Shown here: in pieces, positions 1-13,769 of the stretch
How the letters are laid out: every line of letters begins with the position of its first letter
Position numbering within the stretch: the first letter of the stretch is position 1
NCBI GenBank assembly: GCA_963920765.1
Contig: OY987242.1
Span: 14,408,002-14,472,001 of the forward strand
Length of the DNA stretch: 64,000 bases
Source: Ulota crispa
Taxonomy: Eukaryota; Streptophyta; Bryopsida; Orthotrichales; Orthotrichaceae
Direction: 5' to 3'
Position numbers and translations under genes: made by a program
The notes under the pieces: generated by a model
What the model was told of the DNA's origin: nothing
The model's database searches: none
The model's input: the letters and a program-made list of their open reading frames with translations, nothing else

Positions 1-3000
1 CATGTCACAAATTTTGTACATATCCTTCATTTAGGGCATCCAGAACAGTCTCAGACGTGTCATTCACAACCCTCACACTTTTGGTTATTACGGACCACAT
101 TCTACAATGATTTCTTCAAGACTCACAAGACGAGTGACAATGTCATAAGGTCCAAAATCTAGAACGTCATATCCATCACCACATTTTTACAAGCAATGCA
201 ATGTTCAAATTTATGTGCATCCAGTTCCACACTCTCTTGGGCCCTTGTTCACAAGTACTGTGTTAACAAGATTGTAGCATAGGAATAGTGCCTTCACTAC
301 TTCGGTAGTCACACAAACAAAGTTTCAACCATGAAATTGACCACCAATTATGCTCAGCACAAGAACATTTCCAAACAAGCCAATGAAACTACCTATTATG
401 TCTCCTTCTTCAAACATTCACCTTTGAAATCCTACTTCAACTAGTGCCCAACAATTGTGAAGCACTCCCTTCAACTAAATCGTGATCCTGCCAGTACTTC
501 AACATTCAAGGAGCTCTCAAAATATCCAAACGACACCAACACAAGAGAAATGGAAAAGAATACCTTCTCAGCCTAGGGGTACAAGAAGTTCAGTTTACCT
601 GCCAGCTCTTCCCAAAGGTAGTCAGATGGAATCTAATTGCCACCATCTACAGCATTCCGTCATCACCATCCATGGTGTCAAACTTCACCTCTGCCAGACA
701 TATGCAAAACATTAGATTAAAAAGAAATCAACTCCTACAATTCCTAAATCAAAGGTACTTTGCTCGGACAAAGCACAATTGATGAGGCAGTTGCGGTTCA
801 GCAATGCAAAAGATTGCGTCTGTTGCCTCCTATGAATACGACGTGGAGAATGGGAGGAGACATCAACACTATTGAATAAAATGACGCATGGCAAGGTTAA
901 CATCACCACCTTAGCGCAATTCCTACAAACCACAACAGTGAAAGAACTACCACAACCTCCAATTCATCGCCTTCAATGCCTCACTCTCTCTGTCAACTTC
1001 AGATTCACCAATGCATGATTAACCAATGCAGAGCAATTCCTCAGCTACATTTGACATAATCTACAATTGTTTCAGCACTAAATACTCCTAGACATTTAAA
1101 CGTATATGCCAGCGGGTTGTCTGCACCTTACCTTAAAGTCTTGCTCTTTTAATAACGGGAAGTCTTGAACATCACACAGACATGGATCAAACAATGACGG
1201 TCTTTGCATTGCAAAACTAATACAAAACCAATGAATACCACAACACAAGGTGGCAATTTTTCCTTTATTGCATTTGTACATGGCCTTCATATACATAACT
1301 TCATAAGAAAACTTCGATGACACATTCACAAGATCATTGCACCGGTGAATGGAAAGTTCAGACACTGTAAAACTCTTTCTCTTCCACCTGCTAGTGCAGG
1401 ATAGGAGAATAATTTAATTTGCAATCACCAATTTCGCCGCAGACGTCAGTGGCCCAGCCAAAGCAGGCTCAATATTTTTTCATACACGACCAAACGTCCT
1501 TCTTAAACGCAGCATTCATTACTTTCAAAAATAAACTCAAATTTGAGACTGACCAACCTCTCTTTCTCACTGCTTATTATTCCCTTCAACCACAAGTCAA
1601 GAAAGTTCATTTGATAACCTACACCAACGACAAAATACTCTATTGGAACTACGACATAAACCATCTCACATGACCAAAACACTAAAGCAATCAAGACTTT
1701 GTAAAGGTAAAATCCAATTTCAAAATATGTTTCTCCTAAACTAACAAATACCACTGTACATTACTCAGAAAAAACTACTCCACCTGTGCAACATGGAATC
1801 TGCGGTGAAAAAATAATCTTTCCAGAACTTCATAAGCCACCAACAACGAAATACTGTGCTATGCATGCCTTTCTGGCTTAAGAATGTCGACGTCAACTAC
1901 CTCATTTCTTCAGGATACCTTCGTTGTAAGACTCTGCAATGACACCTACACATGCCACAATCAAAACGTAACCATATGTGCTTACGGATGACAATATTCA
2001 CAAGCACAACAATGTCAATAAAACAAATAAATTTGTACATTCAGACTAGAAATCATAAGATGCACTTTTGCATTGACTCCTCCAGCCAGTAAAACCTACA
2101 CCCTTCCACGCATTCCTTCAAAACACCACGTCATTTTCTTAATTTTCTACTACAAGGTTGCAACAACCATGTGCTTGTTTCATTTGGGTGTAAAGATACA
2201 CTAATATATCATGGACTACACACCAAGATTCCTCACCTAGCAAATAGCAAAATATGGCCACACTAATTGCATTCTCCAATCCCCTATGACAACAACCTAC
2301 TAGAAAGTCATTCACTCAATTCCTCATTCTCTTCAGACAATAAGATTCCCTACTATCATGACTTCATCAAGGTCGGAAATGTACAAGAGCCAACCATAAC
2401 AACCTGCTCCATCTTTGACTCAATGTACTTCAAATTGTTCTTGAAATGCCTTTGACATAAAATTGCATATAAGATTGCTACTTTTCAAAATACACAGAAT
2501 AACAGCAACTATTCTACACAGTTGTAGTGAAGACATTAATTCCAAACTTACTTAAAGATTCACAAACAAATTCAATTGACTTCTACTCTTACAAGAGCCA
2601 CTCCACTTTCCAGCTGGTACTATGTCATTGGCAACCTCCACTTCTGCTCGTCAAGACATCATACAACATTACATACACATTGTGACAATCAACCCCCTCC
2701 TACCCTCTGAAAACCCCCCAATCACATTAAGTGCTACATCTTGGGTGAATATCTACTTTTGCTACCCCATTGGGATTACCTCAACTATTACTCCCATGTT
2801 CACTAATTGTAATAGTGACCTTGTCATGCCATGTTCTCCCTTCCCAAACTATACTGATTATAAAAGCAACTATTAGAAAATCAAACTTTCTCCAACATAA
2901 GCCAGCACTTGGGTTCACAAGTCAATGGACAGAGGACACACCATAATTGTTCATGACATTCACCTTGTTCTAACGCCGTCAAGCAATGACGATGTCGTGT

Positions 3001-3680
3001 TCTTCTACTTGGAAAATTTGTACAAACGCATGTTTTGCCTTTTCCTCTTCCACTTCCTGAACATACTATTCTCTTCCAATTCTTGTACATAGTACGTATT
3101 CAGACTTACAAATCACCATGGACTAATGACACACTCTTGCTCTTTTATATCTCGCTGTCATAAAATTTCCACATCGGCCCTGGACACTACCTTCTCTTTT
3201 GTCTGCAACCACTATGTCAGCCATCGAGTGGATACAGATTTGGCATATCACACATATAGTGACAATCAACTTTACCAACAGCTTGTAACTGAAGTTCACC
3301 TGGTACACATAAATTATCAAAAAAACCACAGTTACAGTATAACTTAAAGTCACACACATGAGAGTATGCTCTCTAAAATGCCAACACATATAATACCTAC
3401 AACAGGCTACAAGTTTAAAACTTATATGGCTACATTGGAAGATGCAAGTTTTACTTCACTCATGAACTACATTAACAACTTATGTTACAATGTTTTTACA
3501 TCACAACCTGCCATAAACAAGAACAACATTAGGAACACAAGAAAACAACATCCACGTACTACTCCTGCACTTCAATCGATTATTGTCCCTCGCATTAAAG
3601 GGATTGACTTAACAGGGTACTCCACTCTTTAAGTAAGTAGTCATCAAACTATTCTCCACATCTCCTCAGATGCATGTGAT
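1..3680. other. AC-rich stretch without a recognisable gene
   Basis: No open frame here gives a protein I recognise on either strand. The plus strand is visibly rich in A and C and poor in G and T, so the minus strand is G/T-rich, like the introns and flanks of the minus-strand transposon gene that follows. I infer that this is the distal, downstream part of the same large CACTA-type element, whose left end would lie outside the window. Confidence 0.35.
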
Positions 3681-4743
3681 CATCAGTCGATGGGCACATC
3701 TCCTCTACATGTCCTGCATAAACAATCATGTTCCGAGATGACAGACTTCAGAGGACCTACATAGTTCAGTGCTTGTACATACTTATAAAAAAAATCACAA
3801 CACATTAATTCACAGACAGTGGTAAAAGAAATTGCAACCAGGCATACGGTCAATTCATTGTGAACCTTCTTTTTTTGTTTGGCAGTGTACGGAGTAGAAA
3901 TGGTTGACTGCGACGGCATTTTTGAGTTGGATGTAGATCCTTTTGAAGTACTTGACTTCAGACGCTGGAGTTCTTCTTCTAAAGACAAAATGTATGCCTC
4001 CTTCGACATGCTCTTTGACCCAGTTGCCGTACTTGCTGTTTTCTTCCCATCACTTGTATTGGTACCAAAAGCCTCTTCCTCCTTGTACTCGCTTGCCATT
4101 GCACTCCTCTGTGTACTCCACAAACCCTCAAAGTACGCATTAGTGAATGTGGCAATTTCAAATACACCATATCTCTTGATACTTCAGTGCTAACCCCCAT
4201 CTTCTTGGCTTATAAATTGAGCAAATTTTGATTGAACACAAACTTGCAGTGCAAGTTTTCCATCTGAATTTTTGGTTAGTGACATCTAGGAAATTCGTAT
4301 TAGTTCCTAGAAAAAAATTTAATATTGAGGACCACAAAGGTGTAACTACTAAGAATCTGTAATGATTTTCAAATACAGAATGGAACGCTAATGGTATTTA
4401 GTATAACACTATTTGTTCATGATACTAACTGAGATGAAAAATAACTTTTCATGTTGCCTCAAGTTTCATAGTCATGGACGTTCACTGACATCTTCAAAAC
4501 TATTAAAACATTCAATAGAAAACTATTTCCATGATACTCATTGGCACACTGTGTAGTCTTACACTCAGAAATTCAAACTTTACATAATTTGACATCAGAG
4601 CATTTCAAAAGTATTCTACATGATGAAGCTATAAACAAATTTCACAATGATGACCACTGTAGTGGTCTGCACAAGTTGCCCATAATTGCATCAAAAATCC
4701 CTTTGCATTCGGTAAACCAGAAGTGCATTACGTATAAACTAAC

Positions 4744-5847
4744 ATGACGAGGGCTGGGGCTGTCATTACAACCAGTATTTGAACGGTTAAACTCGTCATT
4801 GTAAGCAAAATCGTGATACTCCCCAGATGATTTTCTCCCGCTTGATTGCGAGTTATTGTTGTCCCCAGAGTAGACGTCTTCTTTTCTCTGATTCTCCTTA
4901 AAGCTTAAAGGATTTTTCCTTTTTTTTTGTTTTCCCAAAACCTTTGTCCCTTTGCATTTCTTCCTCAATGTTGTCAGGATCTGGGGACGTGCCGAGTATC
5001 ATGCAAAGTTTCTCTGTGATCCTGTGAACTCCGCTGGCACCTATTCTGCCTAACGTCTTCCTGCAAGAATTGGCGTATCACTCGTGCGACGACTTCTGTT
5101 TTGTCTCTTCACTATGAGCTAATTGCACTAGACGTTCCCATACGTCTTTTCTGATGTGACGGGGTTATTCTCCTCTATTGATGAGGTCTATGAGTTCACC
5201 CCTTTTTTTAGTTACTGCCCTGCCCATTAAGCCTCTCAAATGATCTTCATTCAATGTTCCAACATACTCAAACGTATCATTCAGCCGTTTCTTGAATGTT
5301 TGTACATCCTCATAAGTCTGTTTTCTGATATGTGTGCATGACGGGTCCAGCCCAACTGCTAGCTTGTTAACTTCAGAAATCCATGCTTTTTGTACTCGAC
5401 CATATGGTATTCCATTCCTGTCCACGGTCAATGTGAATGGCTTCTTTCCATTCCTCTCCTGCTTCGTTGTCTCCTCTTCACGACGTGCTTGATTTAGTCG
5501 GCGTTCTCTCCTTCCACGTGCTGGGGAAATTGGTGCACTTTCCTCTTCCTTCCCATATCTTTTTCCTCGTTTCTCCAGTTTGCTGGCAGGGTATACGGTA
5601 GCCGAAGTGTGTGGTGGTGACTTCGACGAAGTGTCAGAACTGCTCCTTCTCTGCTGTCTGGAAGCATGCGGTAAAGAAGGTCTTGTACTACGTGGTGACA
5701 GAGATCTTCTGTATCGCAGTGAAGGAGATCTGCCACGTCTTGGTGATGACCCAGTCCTGTGCACTGGAGAACTGTCGGGAGATGCCGAGTCATAACGTCG
5801 ACGCCTTCCTGCATCCTTTCTGGACACGGTTCTGTAATCCCAATATC
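4744..5847 (-). pseudogene. Transposase_24-like exon with RS-rich N-terminal half
   Basis: This is the main exon of the minus-strand accessory gene. It starts after an AG at 5848. The first 90 or so codons are rich in Arg and Ser with many SP and RS pairs. A basic linker then leads into a folded part starting near KPFTLTVDRNGIPYGRVQ. An open run of 220 codons covers 5827-5165. The same frame continues past the TAA at 5165 and a TGA near 5068 with clearly related protein sequence, so both stops look like point mutations of sense codons. The frame then shifts at an A-run near 4925. Conserved Trp, Leu-Val and Ser-Glu-Glu positions support the Transposase_24 reading. Confidence 0.5.
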
Positions 5848-6118
5848 CTGCAATGAGGAGAACCTAATTATTTAAGCACTTACATTTCAAATTCTCTAAA
5901 CCAATGTGCTGTGCGATATTTCTGATTAATTTCTTCTAACATTCACATTCACTTACACAAAAATAGCATGTACGTGAAGTTCGTGAGTGGATGTTGACAT
6001 GAAACTTTCTCCAACTGCCATTGCTTACATCAAACACTCCAATTCCAGTTATCATTGCTGCATACAAAGGTTAATCCCATATAAGCAGCCAGCAGACATC
6101 CTTAATAAGAAAGCTTAC

Positions 6119-6377
6119 CGTCGTCATCTCGGTCGTCCCCTCTGTAAACCGCGATAACTTTCTTTCGCCTTCTGTGACCAGACTCGGGACGACGGCTTCC
6201 CTGTCCTTCAGTACTTAGAGAGTGCTTACGGTTTTTGCTAAGATTTTTTCCGAAATCTTCTGTCACCCTCCTATTCCTCTGAGGACTCTTCGAACTAGAG
6301 TCATAGTACTCTGACCCATGAAACATCAATCCAATTGGAGAGTATTGCCTTCGGTGACGCTGTCGCCCTTCATTCTC
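6119..6377 (-). pseudogene. RS-rich exon of the accessory gene
   Basis: The acceptor is GTAG just before 6377 and the donor is GTAAGC after 6119. The exon is open throughout and encodes a strongly basic stretch with many Arg, Ser, Asp and Lys residues. It joins the next exon with a codon split after its first base (phase 1), which restores the frame exactly. That consistency is the main evidence that it is a true exon. Function is unknown; Arg/Ser-rich stretches often bind nucleic acid or partner proteins. Confidence 0.5.
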
Positions 6378-6648
6378 CTACAATGAAATTCATTGGTAGT
6401 AAGCGTATTTACGTAAAAGTGCAGTACTTGTCAGTACAGTGCTTCAAATTGAATAAATGACTGGAGTAAGCTGTTTCGTTAAAGAAAAACATGGCTGCAA
6501 TCGACCATATTCCAAATCATTAATCACATATGCCCTTCGCTCATGCGTGCAATAGTACGTTAACTACACTCTTTGAGAATTGAATATCAGTCGAACAACT
6601 TTATGCATACAGACGTGGCTTGTACTTTATATTAGTGTGAATGCTTAC

Positions 6649-6914
6649 AAAACGAGATTCTTTGCGTCTCGATCGTGGAGCCGGTCCATGTCTGTCAGTA
6701 GATACTCTTCCACCTTCACCCTGAACCTGCACGTCACTCTTGAATCCAACCACGTGTCCTTTGGATGGAACCTTCTGTGTCACATTCTCTGCTACGTCCG
6801 CTAAGTCATTGATACTGGCGTGTGCAGTTTCTTTACCCTTAAGACGGACATTAACCGCCAAAAGTTCTGTCGTTGTCAACTCTTCGCATTCAGGCTTGTC
6901 CACTTCTCCTTTAT
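6649..6914 (-). pseudogene. exon of the accessory gene, function unknown
   Basis: The acceptor is CCAG before 6914 and the donor is GTAAGC after 6649. It is open through the exon and ends in phase 0, matching the phase-0 start of the exon at 6377. The product is acidic to neutral at its start (DKPECEELTTTELLAVNVRL) and basic at its end. I do not recognise a domain. Confidence 0.45.
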
Positions 6915-7426
6915 CTGGAGTGTTTGCATAAAGTTAGTACTTCGGCATTCCGTTTATAACATAATTCAAATTTCATATCGTTGACTTCGTTATGAGCCGT
7001 TGCACATGAAATTAGTCAAAGCTGGTTTTCAAGGTACCTGATATGACCGAGCCCTTGGTAAAATAGAATCTCTATAGAGAAATCACTAGAACGACAACTT
7101 CTGCCTCAATCACAAAATCTTCTCTTGATTATTTTCATAACATCAATTTTCACCTCTTCATCTGCTGCTCATTATCGTTCCTACTCTGGAAAACTGATCA
7201 TTTGGGGAGAGGCTAAAGCCATTAAAGCATTGACAGAAGCTTCCTAAAACAGAATATATTATTTTCCTCTTCAAATTACATAGACGAACACTTGCAACTT
7301 CCCGTAGACATCGGGTCATATAACAAACAGTGTCTGCAATATATGTGACTTTGTAGCCATACGTATGTACCTGTCCTTGCTTGAGTTGTTGAGGACTGTG
7401 GCGACAAGAAGGTCCGGCACATGATA

Positions 7427-7873
7427 TTACTGCTTCAGCATATGTCTTCGACATGCCTTCAGGTATAGCGTTTGCCGAAGTGATTTGCATCCTCCTTGGG
7501 TTCGCTGGATCCAGCGATCGTACCTGCCGCCCACAGGCAATAGCATCTTCTTCTCGTTTTTTCGAAGTTCGTCAACATCAGGTACTGACAACTTCGTACG
7601 ACATAGTATAGCATCTGCATTAGATGCTATCACGGTCTTAGATTTGGACGTCTTTCCGGAGGATGGTGTTGCATTCGGCTGGGAATTGGGACGCCCTCTA
7701 CCCCTCTTCTGCGGTGTTTCCGGGACAATCTTTGAAGGGGAATGAACTCCGACAGCCGCTTCCCCAGAGCTTGCTTCCAATCCTTTGGTCACTGCTTTGG
7801 ACTTATTCTTCGCAATCCACGGCTCCGGTTGCTCTCTAACTTTAATTTGAGAGGCCATTTTCTCCTTCAATTC
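7427..7873 (-). pseudogene. AT-hook exon of the accessory gene
   Basis: The acceptor CCAG lies just before 7873. The exon encodes a Lys/Ser/Pro-rich protein with the core KRGRGRP, a canonical AT-hook that binds the minor groove of AT-rich DNA. The frame is open to 7427. Two possible donors (near 7524 and 7371) are visible, but neither gives the phase needed for the next exon, so this exon's end is unresolved or damaged. AT-hooks are plausible in a protein that binds transposon ends. Confidence 0.45.
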
Positions 7874-9360
7874 CTGGCAAAAGTCAAGTGATGTCTGTCA
7901 TGAGGCTGCATTAGTTCTAATACCGAATGCCTGACAACAAAAATAGCTTTTGCATCAGCTACACAGTAGACTATTGCGTGATCATTGCACATGAATGTCA
8001 GAAAAACATCTCTTCTTCAAAGGTAGTAATATCATGCGCTTCATACCACTAAGTACAATCCAGTATTACTCAACAGTATTACAATATATTCACGTATTTG
8101 GGAGAAAACCACAATTTCGGTACTTCTGAGTATAACATGATTGCTTAAATGTTTTCAGCTGATTCAAAGTGTATTTTCTTATGATTTATTCAAGCATGTA
8201 CATCTACATGAAATTGTACCGAAAGATTCTTCAAAAAACTTACTTTTAAAGATCAGAATAGTTTTATACATAACAAATTCAATATGTGCAGAACAAACTG
8301 GCGGACATTGTTTTTTCCAAATTAAGGATTACAATATTGAGCGGCCTAGATCCTGCGATACTTCTGTCGTACATGTAGGTCTTTATCGTCTTTACATGAA
8401 GGCATCGTCACCATAATCTAATCTAACAGCTTACTCCTAAATGAAGGTTTGTATTTATCAACTATGATTGCTAAATTTTTGTACTTCTATCGTTACAAAA
8501 ACCGACTCCTGCAGTTCATTACGAGTTACTTTCAAGATCAGTATGCAAGCAAACCGGCCCTGTAAAGATGCGTGATAGGAAACTAAAACTCACAGTCTAC
8601 AACCATGCACTGGATGTGAGATATACCTTCACTAATCACAAGGGGATTCCAGTTTTTGTGTTACAACGACGACATGAAATTGTCACATTGCATAAATTTT
8701 AAGTGGGCCTTCTCTAATACTCATGCGGCTTTCTGTCCAGAACAACAGCTTCAAAGTCATCCCTTTTGTAGTGGGTGTTTCTTATACTCTGAAGCTCCTA
8801 TTTCACAAAACTGGCTCCTGTCTTTCACATACACATGTGAGATATGGTCACATAGTCATGCACTCCAAGCGGTCCTCAGCATCGCTTTAAAAAAATTTGT
8901 GGATGATTAACAGCGCCATGTCCGTGGTGCATATGATTTTAGGGTGTCATGGAACTTTATGTATTGCAGATGCTAATGCACATCCTAACGGGTACTACGA
9001 ATTTTATTAATGTTTTACTATGAACAATGACAGGAAATGAGACTGTATTCGAGAATGTAAAGGACAGACGAAGGACCACATCTGAATAATACTGTCAGTG
9101 TTTACAGTCGTACGACAAAGCAAAGGGGGGAACGTCTGGGACTTTCATTACAGCAAAATTCTGTGGTCATATTCATTAGGCCAACACAAAAAGAAGTGCT
9201 CCCTACAAAAATCGTACCTGTATACAGTGACGCTTCTCTGGCGTATTACTCTCTCCCCAGATAGGTGAAAGTTACTTGGGTCTTCGACTTCACTGTCCAC
9301 CGGCAGTAGAATCTGATGGCGTTTGTATGGATTCTCTTCAGCCTTGCTTAAGGTGGACAA

Positions 9361-12300
9361 TCAGATGACATCAAGCGGATGCCCTTTTTTTCTGGGATGA
9401 GTAACAGGGACCCCTTTGTGGTCCTTCCGTGGTTGACAATTGCCGTGCTTCCTCAAAATATTATGAAATAAGAAATCAAGCAAGGAGTTACTCTATACAC
9501 TACTCCCGGAACTTGAAATCATTAGAAACTCATGCAGTACCCTTTCTGAGTTGTATGTTTACAGAAGTCCATGACTGTCCTCATAGAAAATTCCCCCTGA
9601 ACTCGCAAGAACTCATCGGACTACAGACCACTTCTGAGTTGCACTTTTTGAAATCCCACGTCAAAACTCTGTCAAACTCTGTTTTCTTCTAAAAGCTGCA
9701 TCCTGTTCTGAAGCAAAACGGCATGATCGAAAGAGTTCAACACCATAGTTGAAAGTGAGACAGAGAAGGTGAGAGACACCGATCATACACTTCCTTGGGA
9801 CCACGTAGTAGCCGATAGAGGGAAACTCCCTAAAAGTAAGACATGGGAGATGGCATGAAAACTTGCCGTTCACTGGAACTCTGTAAAAGGATGAATTTCA
9901 TCCATGTTCAAATTTAGGTTAACTATAAGGCACGCGTCCCCAAAACATAGAATGCAGAGATTTCCGGCTTTCCAAGTGGGGACTGCTTGTCTCATTTTCA
10001 TTGTGGGAAACGCTTTGAGGTAAATGTTAGGGTTCATTCTCTGCGTTGTCGCAATTCTCGGAAAAGAAAGGGAGCGGTTTAGGGTTTGCACCACATTCAC
10101 ATAACAGCAATGTTGTCTCTTTACATTTGAACGACGTCGGGCTTTTCAAAGACTTCGCAGCTCCGCAAACATGTTGTACCCTAGGTTGTACTTCAACGCG
10201 AGTAGAGATTTTCTTCCATAGATAAACAGGTGAGAAATATGTGGGCATGTCGACAGTGTTACCTTTCACGTAATTACATATTTCGTAATGTCTCAAAATC
10301 GATGTTGTGGAGTGATCGTTCAATAACACTAACAGATTTTGTGTGTCTTGCAGAGATACTCTGAGGACTATTGAAACGCCAATTCTGGTTCCACCAATTT
10401 CGAATAGGTTAAAACCCCTTGCGCTGCTTGCACCTCAGAAATGCGTAATCTGGACGGTACGCAGAATTTCTCAACGCTGTATGTTGAATTTCAAGATTAT
10501 TGATTTTCTAGTAAGTCTTCTAATTTTTGGCGTACGAATTGGAAACCACTTTTGCAATTTATTTCAAAATAAACTCACCCTCACATTAGGATTGTTCAAA
10601 ATCTTACTGAAGTCTGGAGAACAATATATTGAATTCAGAAATTAATTAAGTCGACAGCTGTAAGTTGCAATGTATCGTTAAGGTCGATGAACATTTCACC
10701 ATAGGTAATGCTGATTTTTGACCACCATGAATTACTGCTTTGTATTGCGTGTGAATTATTGACGTATAATATTTAAGTCGTTCATGTTGTTACCGCTTAT
10801 TGGTGCGCCACCTAGTGCACCGCGCCACAGCCCAAGAAAAACTCTTATGTATAACAGTATACTGCTCGAAAATCCATGTGATTTCCACTTTCGCAAAACA
10901 AATGACCTATTACTAGAGTGAAAAAGCAATCCTCTTCCCGCCTTCCTGTGAAATTGAAGTTCAGCCTTCACAGATATAGTGTATTTTACTCAAAGCCGTT
11001 TCAACTGTATATGAACTTTTCATTTTGAACTAGTGAATTATTTGTTTTTTCAACCATCTCTGAAGCTTCCCTTACTGATATTATAAGACAAAGTCAGATA
11101 GAGAATGTGCAACATATGTGCAGGCTGATATTTGAATGTGTCGTAATTCACGATGACATATTCATTGTCCTATGTCACATACTCATAGTTTGCTTCTTAT
11201 AGAACAAATAATTTCAAATTTGCAGAGGAAGTATGTAATGCTTGAATGCATGTAGTAGGATATTGTACACGCGAAGACATAGCAAAACAAGAGTAACACA
11301 TGTCAGTCACTACAAGGTAGATTTTAAGGAAAAAAAAATCCGCCCATGTAATGCATGTTCTATTTTCGTCTAAGTACTCATTTTCTCCCCACATTTAATG
11401 CAGCATTAATTTTGGAATGATGTGTTTTAAGTATACACCCGAGTTATTCTGACAAGTGCTGGTAACTTGTAGTTCAGGCTTATGGCAGGTGCCCATTAAA
11501 GCTTCGCTGGTTATAATGCCAGTCATGTCCTTCATTTTATAAGTTCAAACATTTGTCCTCGAATTCTATACACTAAGGGACAAATCATCTGTTTTATTTG
11601 TGCGCTTTTTCCAGGTTCTAGCACTTTCGCTCGATAATTGCAGCGTGAATATACCGTGACGCATGCATTATATCTTTGTTCATAAAGATTACCGGAGGGA
11701 GTTCTCCAAGACGTATGCAATGACGCCAATTCGGGTCACTTTTATAGCAGCTTCTGGAAATGTAGGTAATGTAAACCAAAAGCTCTACCTCACTCTGATT
11801 TTTGTACAACTTTTTCATTGAGTTTTGCAATATTTCATCGCAAAATGACACATGTTTTTTTCACGCGCCCAGAAACCGTGTTTTTATATATCTACTGTAA
11901 GCTTAAAAACATAGTTGGTTGGTGTTGCTTCTCTACATCTTAATAACTAAAAATTCCTTTTCAAAACACCATCTCACTGTTGTTGAATACTGATGCCTTT
12001 CGAGGCAAATGGAGTCATGTCGAAGTGCTAACTAGTAGAAATTGAGTATCGTAACAAATACAAAACGGCACTGGGAAGTGCCGTTCTTCCAGAGTGTCCT
12101 GTAGGGAACAAAGTTCCCCCTAAACTTAGTAAAATTAGTGATGGGGTTGCTTAAAATACTCTAGTCATATGAGGTAGGGGCCAATTTATCAAATGTAAAA
12201 ATATAATAACCTCTGTCAACTGCCAGCGATTGCACCCGACCGTATTTGGAAAATTCATACACGGCCCAAGTGCTTCTGAGACGTAAAACTGCATAACTGT

Positions 12301-13329
12301 GACAGCCACAAAGTCTTTCTGGATTGAAATTGGAATTCCAAATGCTGCGACCTATTATGATGAAATGTGTGTATATCATGATGTACGTTGATTTTGTAAG
12401 ACTTTGCGAAGCTTACGTATGTAAAAACTACAAATGCTCATGTAATTCTTAAAAGCTAACACTGCCCGCACCTGAGATGAGGAATTTGCGAGGAAATAAA
12501 TCTTAGTGTCTAAGACTAAATCTGATGCCGTCAAAACTGGTTTTTGAAGTGGGTATTCAATATTAAAATAAAGAAATCATAGTTCTTGGGCAGGGAAAAT
12601 GGTACCATGCAATAAGTAAAACTTTAAATTCTATAGGCCAAATGGCATGCAGAGTTTGTTTCTCAAATATTAACTAATCGCGGTCAGGAATCTAGTATTT
12701 GCAAAGGCTTTTGTAGAACTGAACTTGTGTTTATTGATATTTCTATCATCTTCTCATCACCTTCCGTGGGGGGGGGGGGGGGGGGGGGGGTTGGTGGGGT
12801 TATGGATTTGCCTATTTCTTGTATGTCTTCTCTGGAGTGGAAATTACATATCGTACTTTGCAGACAATTGAAATTGTTGGTTGACGCTATTGTAGTGTCT
12901 GCAGCGCACGATGGAAGAACAGAGTCACTCATCCAAAGCTGTTCTAACATGTCATAATACTATCCTCCAAATCCGAGAGATGGTTTGTTAACTGAGATGC
13001 TGTCATGTTATGCCTTGAACACTTAACCCGTTAAATTAATTGCAGACATTGTAGTCAAGTAATAATGTGCAGTACTGGTACTGAGGGAAGCAAGAAATCT
13101 AAGTATCTAACATTACTTACGTTTAGAGTAATTACTTCACTTGCCATTGAACTCACTCAAAACACAGAGAGTAGCACATTTCCAAGGAGCGTGCCATTAA
13201 CTGTTTTTTCTGTGTTGCAGGGAATCATTGTGAAGCTGCGCCCTCTTGTAGCAGTTTCAAGTACTAAGAAGAATTTATTGTCAATAAGCGATCTAGGCAA
13301 TTATATGTGAAGCACAGAAAGCGAGCAAC
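9361..13329. other. region between divergent transposon genes
   Basis: This lies between the start of the minus-strand accessory gene and the first clear exon of the plus-strand transposase. Small open frames exist (for example 10329-10027 minus), but none gives a recognisable protein or consistent splice sites. If the two genes are divergent parts of one element, their promoters should lie here. It also holds a 23-base G run. Confidence 0.35.
12768..12790 (+). repeat. G homopolymer, 23 bases
   Basis: An uninterrupted run of 23 G precedes TTGGTGGGG. It could form a quadruplex or reflect slippage. The poly-Gly and poly-Pro open frames that cross it are artefacts. Confidence 0.9.
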
Positions 13330-13509
13330 ATGCGTCGCAGACTATGTGCAGCTTATCACATAGAGAGGTCTATAGCAAATAGAATGGGATTGGTTGAGTA
13401 TCCCTGTGCATGCAACCGGTGCAGGGGAGCATTACTCAAAAAAGTTGAGGTTGTTGCACGTCATCACAGGGTGCATGGAAGAGATCGGTACTTGATTTAC
13501 CCGGTTATG
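13330..13509 (+). pseudogene. transposase-associated (TAD-like) exon of tnp2
   Basis: This short exon ends at ATG|GTGAGT. It carries a Cys-x-Cys-x2-Cys cluster (YPCACNRCRG), then a helical run with VVARHHRVHGRDRYLIYP. That is the usual pattern of the domain before TNP2 in plant CACTA transposases: a Cys cluster, then a stretch ending in a Tyr/Trp-rich strand. It joins the TVDGQ exon at 13770 in phase 0. Any earlier exon is not identified. Confidence 0.6.
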
Positions 13510-13769
13510 GTGAGTACTCAACTCATTGTTTGCGTCTTCTTCCATTCATACCAGTGATTTTGCAGTTCTACGATAGTTTGCTTTGTCAAGTTTTTGATCG
13601 TCAGGACTGACAAGTGACCCATATCTTATCATGTTCACAGGAATGCTCTTTCCAAACATGTGGAAATGCTGGCCTCTTCAAGGTTCTGTTTTTTATCGCA
13701 TTGCACCCAACTAGTACTGATTGCTATTTGAGCTGAAGGTACTAATTGCATATGTGGTTGTGTATGCAG

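Larger units (their letters stand above)
3866..9360 (-). pseudogene. decayed CACTA accessory gene (Transposase_24-like), multi-exon
   Basis: Read on the minus strand. Supported or likely exons are 9360-9218 (donor CAG|GTAC), about 7873-7427, 6914-6649, 6377-6119, 5847-about 4744, and about 4170-3866. The joins 6649/6377 (phase 0) and 6119/5847 (phase 1) keep the frame, with GT and AG at the expected places. The parts in order are an AT-hook exon, an Arg/Ser-rich stretch, and a globular domain with the pattern VWERLVQLAHSEETKQKS followed by a Gly/Arg-rich stretch, which resembles the plant Transposase_24 (Ptta/En/Spm) family. The last exon (FTNAYFEGLWSTQRS, then a Glu-rich helix) resembles the end of that family. 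Breaks are a TAA near 5165, a TGA near 5068 and a likely frameshift in a poly-A tract near 4925. In CACTA elements such a protein would bind subterminal DNA; that role is inferred. Family assignment is moderate because it rests on short motifs. Confidence 0.5.

Noticed and set aside
1419..1754. Open frames on both strands near 1.4-1.75 kb
   Set aside because: No recognisable domain, no splice support, and lengths expected by chance in this composition.
5494..5856. Other open frames over the RS-rich exon, on both strands
   Set aside because: They are shadows of the exon at 5847-4744, whose splice phases and protein pattern are consistent.
12684..12957. Overlapping poly-Gly and poly-Pro open frames
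   Set aside because: They only read through the 23-base G run and have no coding support on either side.
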